A stretch of DNA of 64,000 bases from Cyanobacteria bacterium RU_5_0 (GCA_012033255.1 JAAUSF010000006.1:1-64000); one strand, 5' to 3'. Positions 1 through 9,288 are shown, numbered from the stretch's first letter. Numbers and translations: made by a program. Notes: generated by a model from the letters alone, not told the origin.

Positions 1-13
1 TTGCACTGGGCAT
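1..13 (-). CDS. Start of a gene running off the left edge
   Basis: Read on the minus strand, a strong ribosome binding site (AGGAGG, 24 to 19) lies five bases before an ATG at 13-11, and the codons continue Met-Pro-Ser-Ala to the window edge. A second ATG at 18-16 directly abuts the AGGAGG and is too close to be used. The gene lies downstream of the response regulator on the same strand, so a sensor kinase partner is possible, but four codons cannot show that. Confidence 0.4.
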
Positions 14-394
14 ACCATCCTCCTGTCGCTCATTGAGGAGTATCTATTTCTGGTGTACTACAATCCTCCGGCTTCAGGGATCAATCTTTGTGTCGTACCC
101 CTAATCAAACTACGTGTCGGGTAACAGCCCCCATACCCCCTCTAATCACTGCCACTACTATCAATTCTCCTGTTGCAACTAGCCGATCGCCAAACTGTAA
201 TTAAAGCTACTTTTGAAGTCATTAAATCAGCTTCAAACAGCCAAACTGTCGTTTCGCAACCGATTCTGCCTATCACTGGTTAGAGTAATTACTTACGTTA
301 TAGCGATCGCAAAATAATTTGTTTTCTGTCAAAAGGGTTACTTTAATCCAAAGGCTACACAAAACATTTTTTTGATTTACCAAACGCTTCACCT
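14..394. other. Intergenic region, no gene seen
   Basis: This 381-base stretch lies between the response regulator and the gene that begins at the left edge. It holds a HIP1 octamer at 303-310 and AT-rich sequence just after the regulator's stop codon, but I see no convincing reading frame or hairpin terminator. Any promoter for the leftward gene should be here. Confidence 0.5.
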
Positions 395-1081
395 CTAATC
401 GAGCAATGCTCCAAATCGATAACCTTTGCCATAGACCGTATGAATCAGGGGCGTTTCATGGGCTGCCTCAACTTTGCGCCGAAGGAGACGAATTTGTGCG
501 GCTAAGACATTGCTGCTTGGCTTTTCACCATCTCCCCAGAGATAGTGATGAATTTGCTCGTGAGTGAGTAATTGATTGGGATGACGCATCAAATAGGTGA
601 GAAGTTGACTTTCTTTCTCAGAAAGTTCGATCGTCCGCCCTCCTCGATATGCCACTTGATTGTCTAAGTCTAGTTCCAGGTCATCCATACGCAAGCGTTG
701 TAGCGATGAAGACTCTAAGTTTGGGGGACGACGCAGCAATGCCCGGACTCGCGCCAACAGTTCGCGTAATTCAAACGGCTTCACAAGATAGTCATCAGCA
801 CCCGCATCTAACCCTTCCACTCGATCGTCTATCGTATCTTTCGCCGTAAGAAATAGAACGGGGGTCATATCACCCTGCGATCGCAACTGCTGACAGATCT
901 CTAGCCCTGTTCTCTGAGGTAACATCCAGTCAAGAATCAGCAAATCATAATTGCCTTGAACCGCCAACTGACTTCCTTCCAGTCCATCATGGGCAATATC
1001 AACCTGATAACCCTCGCGTCTGAGAATTCGGCTCAACGGATCGGTTAGCTCAATCTCATCATCCACCAACAGGATTTGCAT
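395..1081 (-). CDS. rppA: OmpR/PhoB-family response regulator (RppA-like)
   Basis: Two-component response regulator of 228 residues, a full-length OmpR-family protein. The receiver domain (about 1-115) shows the acidic pair D7-D8, phospho-acceptor D51 in LILDWMLP, T79 and K101. A winged-helix DNA-binding domain follows (about 130-225), ending in the usual VYGKGYRF. It should be phosphorylated by a histidine kinase and then bind promoters. The sequence most resembles cyanobacterial RppA/NrsR regulators of redox or metal response; that subfamily call is from memory and less secure than the family call. No kinase gene is visible, though one could begin at the left edge on the same strand. Confidence 0.85.
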   Translation of the reverse strand: MQILLVDDEIELTDPLSRILRREGYQVDIAHDGLEGSQLAVQGNYDLLILDWMLPQRTGLEICQQLRSQGDMTPVLFLTAKDTIDDRVEGLDAGADDYLVKPFELRELLARVRALLRRPPNLESSSLQRLRMDDLELDLDNQVAYRGGRTIELSEKESQLLTYLMRHPNQLLTHEQIHHYLWGDGEKPSSNVLAAQIRLLRRKVEAAHETPLIHTVYGKGYRFGALLD

Positions 1082-1194
1082 AGTCTAGTCTGGTTTCCAG
1101 TCTGATTCGCTCAGATCGTCGATCGATACTAGAGATTATGCCTCCATTGCCAGCCTGTAGCGAAAGCATTCATGCAAAACCCTTGTACACAGCC

Positions 1195-1255
1195 AGCTAA
1201 CCCTGTGTGGCTAAACCCTGTGTGGCTAAACCCGGTGTGGCTAAACCCTTTGTGA
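1195..1255. repeat. Four tandem 15-bp repeats after purN
   Basis: The unit GTGTGGCTAAACCCT is repeated about four times with one or two changes per copy. It begins directly beyond the purN stop codon (1256-1258, minus strand). Read in one frame it encodes a repeated SHTGF-like peptide, but it lies outside the gene. Confidence 0.8.
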
Positions 1256-1903
1256 CTAATTGTGGCAAACTTGCAACGCGGCAAGCGCGATCGCTCTTGG
1301 AAAAATCCGATGCTCCTGAACTTGAATGCGTTGATGCAAGGTTTCGATCGTGTCATTCGGCAAAACTGGAACGGCGGCTTGCATGATGATGGGGCCGCTA
1401 TCAACTTTTAATTCCACGATATGAACGGTGCAACCTGTGATTTTGACTCCAGAAGTGAGGGCTTGTTCGATCGCAGATGCCCCCGGAAAACTGGGTAATA
1501 AACTGGGATGAATATTCAGAATTCGTCCGGGAAAGGCATCAATTAAGACTGGCGTAATGATTCGCATCCAGCCTGCCATGATCACCCAATCGACTTGATA
1601 TTGGCGCATTGTCGTAACGATCGCCTCATCCAATCCTTCCCGACTTGAAAACTTGCGGTGATTGAGCAACACTTTGGGAATGCCCAGTCGATCGGCTCGT
1701 GCGGCAGCTTTCGCATCGGGATTGTTGTAAACCATCACTCGAATTTGAGCATCCAAGTCTTGATTGGCAATAGCCTGAGCGATCGCTTCAAAATTGCTGC
1801 CGCTCCCGGATGCCATAATGCCCAGATTCAAAGGATGGGAGCGATCGGCAATTGGCAGAGGCAGTGCCACATCAGGAGACACAAGACTGACAGTATCAGG
1901 CAT
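1256..1903 (-). CDS. purN: Phosphoribosylglycinamide formyltransferase PurN
   Basis: Transfers a formyl group from 10-formyltetrahydrofolate to GAR, the third step of purine synthesis, in the cytoplasm. The 215 residues match the family after an N-terminal extension of about 25. Visible features are the ASGSGSNF substrate loop (31-38), the catalytic N130 and H132 in LNIHPSLLP, and the catalytic aspartate D168 before SGPII. The start codon is followed by MPDTVSLV; the true start could be a little further in, because homologues usually begin close to LGIMASGSG. The gene is divergent from the ABC permease at 1978, and the 60-75 bases between them must hold both promoters. A tandem repeat begins right after the stop codon. 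Confidence 0.93.
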   Translation of the reverse strand: MPDTVSLVSPDVALPLPIADRSHPLNLGIMASGSGSNFEAIAQAIANQDLDAQIRVMVYNNPDAKAAARADRLGIPKVLLNHRKFSSREGLDEAIVTTMRQYQVDWVIMAGWMRIITPVLIDAFPGRILNIHPSLLPSFPGASAIEQALTSGVKITGCTVHIVELKVDSGPIIMQAAVPVLPNDTIETLHQRIQVQEHRIFPRAIALAALQVCHN

Positions 1904-1977
1904 GATGGATTAGGAAAACAGGGTGAAACGAGATCACCCTATTATGCAGGCCATTGTGCAGGATGGTTATCCGCTTG

Positions 1978-2859
1978 ATGCGTGTGAAATCGATCAATGA
2001 ATCTCAACGGGAAACGATAGAAGCGTGGCTATTCCTCGCTCCAGCCCTGATTTTGCTGGGGATATTTGTGATTTATCCGATCGCCTATCTTGGCTATCTC
2101 AGCTTTACCACAGGCAGCTTCACCCGTGAGGGCACGACTTGGATTGGTATCCGAAATTATTTGCGCTTGCTGGCTGATCCGGATTTCTGGCAAGTGTTGG
2201 GGAATACCGCGTATTTCACGATCGCCACCGTCATTCCCAGCCTGATCATTCCCCTAATTCTGGCAGTTTTATTGAATCAAGCCTTCGCCCTGCGAGGACT
2301 GCTGCGAACCGCTTATTTTATTCCCTCAATTACGTCACTTGTAGCAGTCGGATTGGGCTTTCGCTGGCTCTTTCAAACCGACGGTCCCGTGAACAGCCTG
2401 TTAAGCCTATTGGGGATTGAGCCGATTCCTTGGCTGGGTAGCCCAACATGGGCAATGCCTGTCTTGATTCTCCTGAGCATCTGGAAGCAGATTGGGTTTA
2501 ATATGGTCGTTTTTTTGGCAGGCTTGCAAACCATCCCACTGAATCGCTATGAAGCCTCTGAACTCGATGGAGCCAATCTGTGGCAGCAATTTTGGCACAT
2601 TACGCTGCCCGGACTCCGACCGACCCTGGTTTTTGCAACCATTACAACGGCTATCTTCACCCTCCGCAGTTTTGAGCAGCCTTATGTTATGACGGGCGGC
2701 GGTCCATTAAACTCCACCAATCTACTCGTGTTCTACATCTACAATCAGGCATTCGCCCAGTTTGACTTCGGTTATGCCGCTGCCGTAACGACACTATTGC
2801 TAGCCATCACGCTGGTGTTAGTTTATGTCCAATTACAAATTTCACGGGAAGAAGCTTAA
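1978..2859 (+). CDS. Sugar-type ABC transporter permease (MalF/UgpA family)
   Basis: Inner-membrane permease of a binding-protein-dependent ABC importer, about 293 residues with six predicted membrane segments. The cytoplasmic EAA loop that docks to the ATPase is clear at about 192-212 (EASELDGAN followed by ITLPGLRP). The family usually imports sugars, oligosaccharides or glycerol-phosphate. No second permease, binding protein or ATPase lies nearby, so the partners must be elsewhere and the substrate is unknown. In-frame alternative starts are ATG at 1963 and TTG at 1954; none has a convincing ribosome binding site, so the start is uncertain. A palindromic repeat begins 11 bases after the stop codon. 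Confidence 0.85.
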   Translation: MRVKSINESQRETIEAWLFLAPALILLGIFVIYPIAYLGYLSFTTGSFTREGTTWIGIRNYLRLLADPDFWQVLGNTAYFTIATVIPSLIIPLILAVLLNQAFALRGLLRTAYFIPSITSLVAVGLGFRWLFQTDGPVNSLLSLLGIEPIPWLGSPTWAMPVLILLSIWKQIGFNMVVFLAGLQTIPLNRYEASELDGANLWQQFWHITLPGLRPTLVFATITTAIFTLRSFEQPYVMTGGGPLNSTNLLVFYIYNQAFAQFDFGYAAAVTTLLLAITLVLVYVQLQISREEA

Positions 2860-2870
2860 TCCGTCTGAAG

Positions 2871-2973
2871 ATTGTATAGCCATAGTCATATTGGTTAGGA
2901 CATTTTTGTGGGGCGGCGGAGCCGCCCCACAAAAATGTCCATGTCCTAACCTAACTGACTACAGCTATACAAT
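2871..2973. repeat. Palindromic interspersed repeat, copy 1
   Basis: A 103-base imperfect palindrome. The ends ATTGTATAGC and GCTATACAAT are exact reverse complements. The arms also pair through GGTTAGGAC/GTCCTAACC and a GC-rich core (ATTTTTGTGGGGCGGC / GCCCCACAAAAAT). The same element recurs inverted at 29079-29174. It follows the permease stop codon and could also act as a terminator. Confidence 0.85.
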
Positions 2974-3076
2974 GATTTTGTTCGGATTCTATCCAAACTC
3001 TATGAACAAAGCATAGCAAGACGGTCTACGATCGCCCGTTCGCCGTCCAAAGTCTAGATTGATTAGAGTTGACAGC

Positions 3077-4719
3077 ATGAGTAACGAAACATTTCAGGTG
3101 GGAGAGTTGGAGAGAATCTTGCAACGAGGCGATCGCCAAACCGATCGCCACTGGACCATTGGATTGCTGATTGCCGCCCTGTTCCTTTTCACGATCAATC
3201 TGGGTGGGCTTCCTCTCCGCGATTGGGATGAAGGACTAGTGGCTCAGGTGGCTCGTGAAATTTGGCAATCGTCCGTTGATTCGCTCACCTGGCTACATCC
3301 GACTCTATGGGGCGACCCTTATTTCAACAAACCCCCGTTGATGCACTGGTTGATTGCAGGATTCTATTCGATCGCGGGTGTAAACGAGTGGACGGCTCGT
3401 TTGCCAAGTGCCATTCTGACAGCCATTTCGGTACCGTTGTTCTACAGCGTGGCACGAGAAGTGTTTTATCCGCGTTTACCTGCGGTCTTTGCAGCGTTGA
3501 TTTACCTCACCTCACTCCCCGTAGTGCGTCAAGGACGCTTGGCAATGTTGGATGGAGCGATCGTCTGCTTCCTGATATTAATGATGCTCTGTTTATTACG
3601 ATCGCGCCGAGACTATCGTTACACCCTGGGCGTCGGTATTGCACTGGGACTGATTTGTCTGACAAAAGGTGTGTTAGTCGGAGTGCTGATGGCAACGATC
3701 GCGATCGTCTTTCTCGCTTGGGATACGCCTCGTTTACTGAAACTGCCTTACCTGTGGATTGGGCTAATATTGGGCTTATTCCCGGTGATGCTTTGGTATA
3801 TGGCTCAATGGCTTCACTATGGTCAGGAATTTTTAGGGACGAATTTGCTCAATCAATCCTTGCAGCGCATCTGGACAGATGTAGAGCAGAACAGTGGTGC
3901 GCCCTGGTACTATGTGCTGGAAGTCTTGAAATATAGCGTACCTTGGCTATTGTTTTTGCCGTTGGGCGGTCAATTAGCCTGGAAAAATTCAAATTTGAGT
4001 TGGGCGAAATTGGCGATCGTTTGGGGGACTGTCTATCTTGCGGCAATCTCCCTCATGGCAACGAAGCTTCCTTGGTACGGTTTGCCGCTCTATCCTGCAT
4101 TGGCATTAATTGGCGGAGCAGAATTAGCAATCCTCTGGCAGCAAGGCAAACAAGTCGGTGTGAAGCCGCTCCCACCCACCCCTTACTCTCGTGCTTGGAT
4201 TGGGTTATTTGCGATGCTAGCGATCGCCGGATGGCTAGGAATGGTTTACTTTGGTTGGTTCAGCAGACCGCGCCAGCTAGACTTAACCTTGATTCTGGCA
4301 TTTGCAGGATTGACAATGACCATCGTTGCCTTGTTCATTGCAAGACAAAACGCCCAGTTTATAACCCTCCTGATCTGGGGAATGTATGTCTCACTGATGC
4401 TATTAATGCTCTCGAATCATTGGGTTTGGGAATTAGCAGAAGCCTACCCAGTCAAGCCCGTCGCGGCGATCGTGCAGCAGCATACGCCCATAGGACAAAA
4501 GTATATACCTCTTATCCCTACAATCGTCCGTCGTTGAATTTTTACAGCGATCGTCAAGTGATTCCTATTGATCAGAAAACGCTCAGACGAGTCTGGCAAC
4601 AAGAAGCACACCCCTATGTGCTGCTCGATGATTATGTCTTTTCTACCGTGCAGTTGAAATCGAAGCGAACGATCGACGAAGCAGACGGATGGCGATTGAT
4701 TACGAAGGATAAGAGATGA
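3077..4719 (+). pseudogene. Membrane glycosyltransferase (ArnT/PMT family), single-base frameshift
   Basis: Polytopic membrane protein of the ArnT-like glycosyltransferase 39/83 superfamily, which moves sugars from polyprenyl-phosphate donors. About 11 hydrophobic segments follow the family motifs RDWDEGLVAQVAREI (acidic active-site loop) and YFNKPPLMHWL. The first frame runs from ATG 3077 (in-frame TTG at 3059) to a stop at 4535-4537. The natural C-terminus continues in the next frame to 4719, with sense resuming as KVYTSYPYNRPSLNFYSD. Restoring one A in the AAAA run at 4497-4500 joins the two frames into about 547 residues. The missing part is the soluble C-terminal tail, so the truncated protein might still fold. 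A sequencing error is a real alternative. Confidence 0.8.
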
Positions 4720-4867
4720 TTATTTCACCAATTTTCTAAAATCCTCACTTTGCTTTTGGTCTAGCCCTGCTTCGATGAGAGATTGCCAATCTTGATGAGA
4801 ATGAAGAGCCTGGTTTCTTGTAGGGTAGGGCAAGCTGCCTACCCCACAAGCTCTTTACCCTGTTTCC

Positions 4868-6514
4868 TCAAATCTCACAGCTGAGATCGCCAGCTTTGCG
4901 ACTGAAACGAAGGTTTTCGCGGTAGTCTACAGGGCAATCGATGATGGCAGGAACATCCTGAGCCAAAGCATCTTTGAGGGTGGGGATGAAATCTAAGCTA
5001 GATTCAATACGATAGCCTTTGACTCCCATGCTTTCTGCCAGTTTGACAAAATCGGGGTTGCCAAAGCGGACAAATGCCGATTCACCGAAGTGATTCATCT
5101 GTTTCCATTCGATTAAGCCATAGCCGCCATCGTTAAAGATGATCGTGACGAAGGGAGTCTTCACCCGAAGCGCGGTTTCGAGTTCCTGACTGTTCATCAT
5201 GAAGCCGCCGTCTCCCGTGACCGCAACGATTTTGCGATCGGGAGCCACTAACTTCGCGGCGATCGCCCCTGGAATTGCAATCCCCATCGCCGCAAATCCA
5301 TTAGAGATAATGCAGGTATTGGGACAATCGCAGTGATAGTGTCTCGCCATCCACATTTTGTGTGCCCCAACATCGGAGATAACAATATCTTCGGGGCCCA
5401 TGATTTGGCGCAGGTCGTAGATTAACTTTTGCGGTTTGATCGGGAAGCTTTCGTCATAGGCGTGTTCTTCGTAGTCTTCTACCATATCAGCACGGAGTTG
5501 GACAGCATGGGGTATGGGTTTACGGGTGCGATCGGCACATTTGAGAATTTCGCGTAGGGAATCAGAAATATCACCGACGACTTCAGCCACCGGAATATAA
5601 CTGCTATCGACTTCGGCTGGCGTTTGCCCAATGTGGACGATCGGCGTTGAACCATCGGGGTTCCAGCGTTTAGGAGAATATTCAATCAAGTCATAACCAA
5701 CGGCAATGACCAAATCTGCGTGATCGAAGCCGCAGCTAATATGATCGCGTTGTTGCAATCCAACACTCCAGAGAGCCAGGGGATGCGTATAAGGAATGAC
5801 ACCCTTGCCCATGAACGTATTGGCAACGGGGATATTCAAACGAGTGGCAAACTCCGTTAGAGCTTCACTTGCATGGTCACGGATCGCCCCATTGCCAACC
5901 AGAATGATTGGATTAACGGCTTTAGAAATCGCTTGAGCCGCCTGTCCGATGCTCTGGAAGGAGGCAAAGATTTTTTCGCGTTCGTTGGGCTTGAGGGGCT
6001 TGCCTTCCACTGTCATGGCGGCAATGTTTTCAGGTAAATCGATATGGACGGCTCCAGGTTTCTCCGTTTGAGCCAGCTTGAAGGCTTTACGAACAATTTC
6101 AGCCGTGTTGCTCGGACGAACGATTTGGGCATTCCACTTGGTGACTGGTGCAAACATTGCCACCAAATCGAGATACTGATGGGATTCGATGTGCATCCGA
6201 TCGGTGCCTACCTGCCCAGTGATTGCGACGAGGGGAGCGCGATCGAGGTTTGCATCCGCAACCCCTGTCATTAAGTTCGTTGCACCCGGTCCCAAGGTCG
6301 ATAAACACACGCCAGCTTTGCCAGTCAGGCGACCATACACATCCGCCATGAATGCAGCGCCTTGTTCATGACGAGTAGTGATGAATTTAATGGAAGATTC
6401 TTTGATCGCTTGCAAAACATGTAAGTTCTCTTCTCCAGGTAAGCCAAAGATGTATTCGACGCCTTCATTTTCTAAACATCGAACGAGCAGTTCGGCAGTA
6501 TTTAGTTCAGTCAT
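4868..6514 (-). CDS. 2-oxoglutarate decarboxylase (acetolactate synthase-like ThDP enzyme)
   Basis: Thiamine-diphosphate enzyme of 548 residues. The cofactor glutamate is E50 (TTRHEQGAAF); the ThDP/Mg motif runs from GDGG (434-437) to N461 (IIFNDGGYG). By sequence alone it would be named acetolactate synthase large subunit, AlsS-like. However, in Synechococcus PCC 7002 the equivalent neighbour of succinic semialdehyde dehydrogenase (A2770 beside A2771) was shown to be 2-oxoglutarate decarboxylase (Zhang and Bryant 2011). Here too it lies 257 bases downstream of that gene on the same strand. It should turn 2-oxoglutarate into succinic semialdehyde and CO2, replacing 2-oxoglutarate dehydrogenase. 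Acetolactate synthase remains the alternative; no regulatory subunit gene is adjacent. Confidence 0.82.
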   Translation of the reverse strand: MTELNTAELLVRCLENEGVEYIFGLPGEENLHVLQAIKESSIKFITTRHEQGAAFMADVYGRLTGKAGVCLSTLGPGATNLMTGVADANLDRAPLVAITGQVGTDRMHIESHQYLDLVAMFAPVTKWNAQIVRPSNTAEIVRKAFKLAQTEKPGAVHIDLPENIAAMTVEGKPLKPNEREKIFASFQSIGQAAQAISKAVNPIILVGNGAIRDHASEALTEFATRLNIPVANTFMGKGVIPYTHPLALWSVGLQQRDHISCGFDHADLVIAVGYDLIEYSPKRWNPDGSTPIVHIGQTPAEVDSSYIPVAEVVGDISDSLREILKCADRTRKPIPHAVQLRADMVEDYEEHAYDESFPIKPQKLIYDLRQIMGPEDIVISDVGAHKMWMARHYHCDCPNTCIISNGFAAMGIAIPGAIAAKLVAPDRKIVAVTGDGGFMMNSQELETALRVKTPFVTIIFNDGGYGLIEWKQMNHFGESAFVRFGNPDFVKLAESMGVKGYRIESSLDFIPTLKDALAQDVPAIIDCPVDYRENLRFSRKAGDLSCEI

Positions 6515-6529
6515 GTTGTTCTCCTTAAT

Positions 6530-6768
6530 GAAGTATTAAGCTTTGAGTTTTCAGTTTTGAGTTGAAGCGGGGAGGTGAGTTCTGAGTCTTGAGTTGTAAA
6601 GATGCTCTAATCGGAATCAGCAGACACCCGTGGTTATGAGCAAAATGACAAAGCTACGAAGTCTTGCGTTAAGCATGAAGAGTGTAACAAATTATTTCAG
6701 TTCACTCAGAATTCAACCCTCAAAACTTAGAACTCGGTATTCAAAACTTCAAACTCAAAATCCTGCAT
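6530..6768. repeat. Low-complexity TGAGTT-type repeats between the TCA shunt genes
   Basis: The left half carries runs such as GAGTTTTCAGTTTTGAGTTG and GAGTTCTGAGTCTTGAGTT. The right half carries their approximate reverse complements (ACTCAGAATTCAACCCTCAA, AACTTCAAACTCAAAA). They could fold back on each other across the gap between 6514 and 6772. I see no gene here. Confidence 0.5.
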
Positions 6769-6771
6769 TCC

Positions 6772-8163
6772 CTATTTCACCCAAACTGTTTTGATATTGA
6801 CGAACTCGTGAATTCCTTCACGCCCTAGTTCGCGTCCATAGCCCGATCGCTTGATGCCACCAAACGGTAAACGCGGGTCAGATTTAACCATGCCATTGAT
6901 AAACACGGAGCCTGATTCCAGTTCAGCCATGAAGCGATCGCGATCTTCTGAAACTTGTGTCCATGCACTAGCTCCCAAGCCAAACGGAGTGCTATTCGCC
7001 AGTTGAATCGCCGCATCAATATCCGGAACGCGATACAAAAGCGCAACCGGACCAAAAAACTCTTCCTGATTGGCAGAAGCATCGGGTGGAATATCAGTCA
7101 GAATAGTTGGCGGGTAGAAATTCCCATGCTGGAGAGCGACGATCGACTTGGTTGACACAATCTGCGGATCGCCTCCAATTAACAGAGTTGCACCCTGTTT
7201 AACACACGCACGGACTTGAGCATCCAGTTCTTTAAGAATGGTCGGTGTGGCGAGTGGACCAATGTCAGTTTCAGGATTGAGTGGATCACCCACTTTTAGA
7301 GCCGCATATTTGGCAACGAGTTTTTCGGTGAACGCCTCTGCGATCGACTCCTGCACAATAAACCGCTTTGCCGCAATGCAAGACTGACCATTATTAATCA
7401 TCCGTGCCGTAACAGCCGTGGAAACAGCCGTGTCAAGGTCAGCACTTTCCAAGACAATGAACGGATCACTGCCGCCCAATTCCATCACAGTTTTTTTAAG
7501 CTGTTTTCCGGCAACACTCGCAAGACTGGCTCCAGCCGCTTCACTTCCGGTGAGTGTGGCAGCTTTAACGCGATCGTCTTCAACAATTTGAGCCACTTTC
7601 TCAGAGCCGATGAGCAACGTTTGGAATGCTCCTTTCGGAAATCCGGCTCTCAAAAGAATATCTTCGATCGCCAAGGCGGACTGAGGGACATTAGAGGCGT
7701 GTTTGAGAAGTCCCACGTTACCTGCCATCAGCCCCGGAGCCGCGAAACGAAACACTTGCCAAAACGGAAAATTCCACGGCATGACCGCCAAGACAATTCC
7801 AAGCGGCTGATAACGAATAAAACTGTGACTCGCATCGGTGTCGATCGCCACATCTTTAAGAAATTCGGCAGCATTTTCGGCATAGTAGCGGCAGACGAGG
7901 GCACATTTTTCAACTTCTGCCATCGCAGCCGCGATCGGTTTGCCCATCTCCAAGGTTATGATTTTGCCGAAGTGGTTTCGCTCATCGAGCAAAATCTTGG
8001 CGGCGGCATTCAGCCATTCAGCCCGTTGCGCTAAAGATGTGTGTCGATATTGCTCAAATGTCCGTTGCGCTAAGCCTAATTTAAAGGCGATCTCCTCTTC
8101 GGTCAGCGGCTCAAAGACTTTCATCGTCTCCCCAGTGGTCGGGTTTATGGTTGCAATAGCCAT
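6772..8163 (-). CDS. gabD: NAD(P)-dependent succinic semialdehyde dehydrogenase
   Basis: Aldehyde dehydrogenase superfamily protein of 463 residues, the short form usual in cyanobacteria. Catalytic residues are visible: N131 (PWNFPFW), E228 ([10 protein letters not shown]) and C262 ([11 protein letters not shown]). It oxidises succinic semialdehyde to succinate. With the 2-oxoglutarate decarboxylase-like gene downstream on the same strand it forms the two-step bypass that closes the cyanobacterial TCA cycle. The specific substrate is inferred from that pairing, since the fold alone fits many aldehydes. The start ATG follows an AGGAGT stretch at a suitable distance. A 257-base gap rich in short repeats separates the two genes, so co-transcription is plausible but not shown. 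Confidence 0.88.
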   Translation of the reverse strand: MAIATINPTTGETMKVFEPLTEEEIAFKLGLAQRTFEQYRHTSLAQRAEWLNAAAKILLDERNHFGKIITLEMGKPIAAAMAEVEKCALVCRYYAENAAEFLKDVAIDTDASHSFIRYQPLGIVLAVMPWNFPFWQVFRFAAPGLMAGNVGLLKHASNVPQSALAIEDILLRAGFPKGAFQTLLIGSEKVAQIVEDDRVKAATLTGSEAAGASLASVAGKQLKKTVMELGGSDPFIVLESADLDTAVSTAVTARMINNGQSCIAAKRFIVQESIAEAFTEKLVAKYAALKVGDPLNPETDIGPLATPTILKELDAQVRACVKQGATLLIGGDPQIVSTKSIVALQHGNFYPPTILTDIPPDASANQEEFFGPVALLYRVPDIDAAIQLANSTPFGLGASAWTQVSEDRDRFMAELESGSVFINGMVKSDPRLPFGGIKRSGYGRELGREGIHEFVNIKTVWVK

Positions 8164-9010
8164 ACCTCATACTCCTGTTTAACTGATGATTGCGGACTTT
8201 TAAAGAATGAGTTTTGGGTAGCCGAAATCAGGTGCTTCTCCGTTTGTATAGAACACCTGATCCAGGGCTTGGATACCAGAATCTCGAAATGAGCCACTTT
8301 CTGATCTGAGAAGTCAGGCTGAAACGGTTTCCCTCCAGGGTATGCAGCGATCGTAGAGTAAAGCCTCTCACAAGAATTCTGACAGAGGTCGAGAGTCTTC
8401 TCCCCACCGCTCAGACTGACAAACTGAGAAATATCGCCCATTACGTAAAATTACAAACCTTAAAATCCAAACCAGATGGCGATCGGGGCAACTATCCATG
8501 CATCATGCTCCAAGCGTGACATCCAACACAGCAACCTACCGAAGCAAAAATGACCCCGATCGTTTCCCAGCAAGGGATTCAAAAGATTATTTTCGCTCCG
8601 TTAGTCTACTGAGTCATGGATAACATAGCCATCCTTCCTCGATCCCATTCTAGTGTTCTCCTCTGGTGCCCGTTCGCTATTTATTTACACACACTAATAA
8701 ATCTCAGCGTTTGTTTATATAGCTGTTTGTTTGTTTAGGATGATCTTCTCTTGTGCATGAAGTGTTAATGAAAGAACTTTGCAAATGGGTCACTCGTGTC
8801 GTAGATTGGATCAAGAAGTTATTGAATATTATTGGCAATAACTAATGCTTAATGACATCCGATCGACAAACATACAAATACCGCTATGCCTTAATTAGAA
8901 GAGTGATTCTCGTATAGTTGCTGATATTTCAATAAAATCTTGCATGGCTTAGATTAAAGTTTCTACCGATCTAGCCAGGAATTAGTTGCATTTGAACTTA
9001 ACCTTACTCA
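8164..9010. other. Long intergenic region between divergent genes
   Basis: This 847-base region lies between the leftward dehydrogenase and a rightward small gene, so it should hold promoters for both. It is AT-rich from about 8650 with several TTTGTTTGTTTA-like runs. Apart from a possible 25-codon frame at 8768-8845, described separately, I see no gene, tRNA or strong hairpin. Confidence 0.5.
8768..8845 (+). CDS. Possible 25-residue amphipathic peptide
   Basis: A short frame from ATG to TAA encodes a peptide beginning MKELCKWVTRVVDW and ending NIIGNN. Positive residues (K, R) and hydrophobic residues (W, V, I, L) alternate with a helical period, as in membrane-active small peptides. The ribosome binding site is weak (AAGTG a few bases upstream), and one short frame can arise by chance. 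I do not recognise a family. Confidence 0.25.
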   Translation: MKELCKWVTRVVDWIKKLLNIIGNN

Positions 9011-9256
9011 ATGAACCAATCCCCATCCCACCCCTTAAATGCCCACCTTATTTCGATCGCCCGATGCGATCGGTGGTGTGCCTACTATCGACTCCAAGAA
9101 CTTGAAATCCCTTGCCTCTGTCCAGAAGATGGAAGTCTTCGGGTGGAAGTGAATAGCCCGATCGCGATTCTCCAACTCCGTAGTGTGATCCAGCAACTCA
9201 CGGCTTCCCGCCAACAATTAATAAACTGGTTAGAATACTGCTGGCAATCCAGTTAG
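9011..9256 (+). CDS. Conserved cyanobacterial small protein (Asr1309-like)
   Basis: An 81-residue soluble protein with no membrane segment. It contains a cysteine/tryptophan-rich stretch (ARCDRWCAYYRLQEL) and a C-terminal amphipathic helix. It resembles small cyanobacterial proteins of unknown function such as Asr1309; I know of no established role. It ends 32 bases before the start of the ferredoxin-domain gene on the same strand, so the two may be co-transcribed. Confidence 0.6.
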   Translation: MNQSPSHPLNAHLISIARCDRWCAYYRLQELEIPCLCPEDGSLRVEVNSPIAILQLRSVIQQLTASRQQLINWLEYCWQSS

Positions 9257-9288
9257 ACGATTTGACCCCCTTATCTCTGTTTCCAACC

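Noticed and set aside
1129-1404. Frame encoding repeated GFSHT peptides
   Set aside because: It is the antisense-side reading of purN and the 15-bp tandem repeat; no start signal.
2825-3016. 63-codon frame after the permease
   Set aside because: It lies across the palindromic repeat, and its first codons overlap the permease end; the protein has no sense.
8145-8441. 98-codon frame at the dehydrogenase start
   Set aside because: It overlaps the dehydrogenase start region in another frame and lacks a ribosome binding site.
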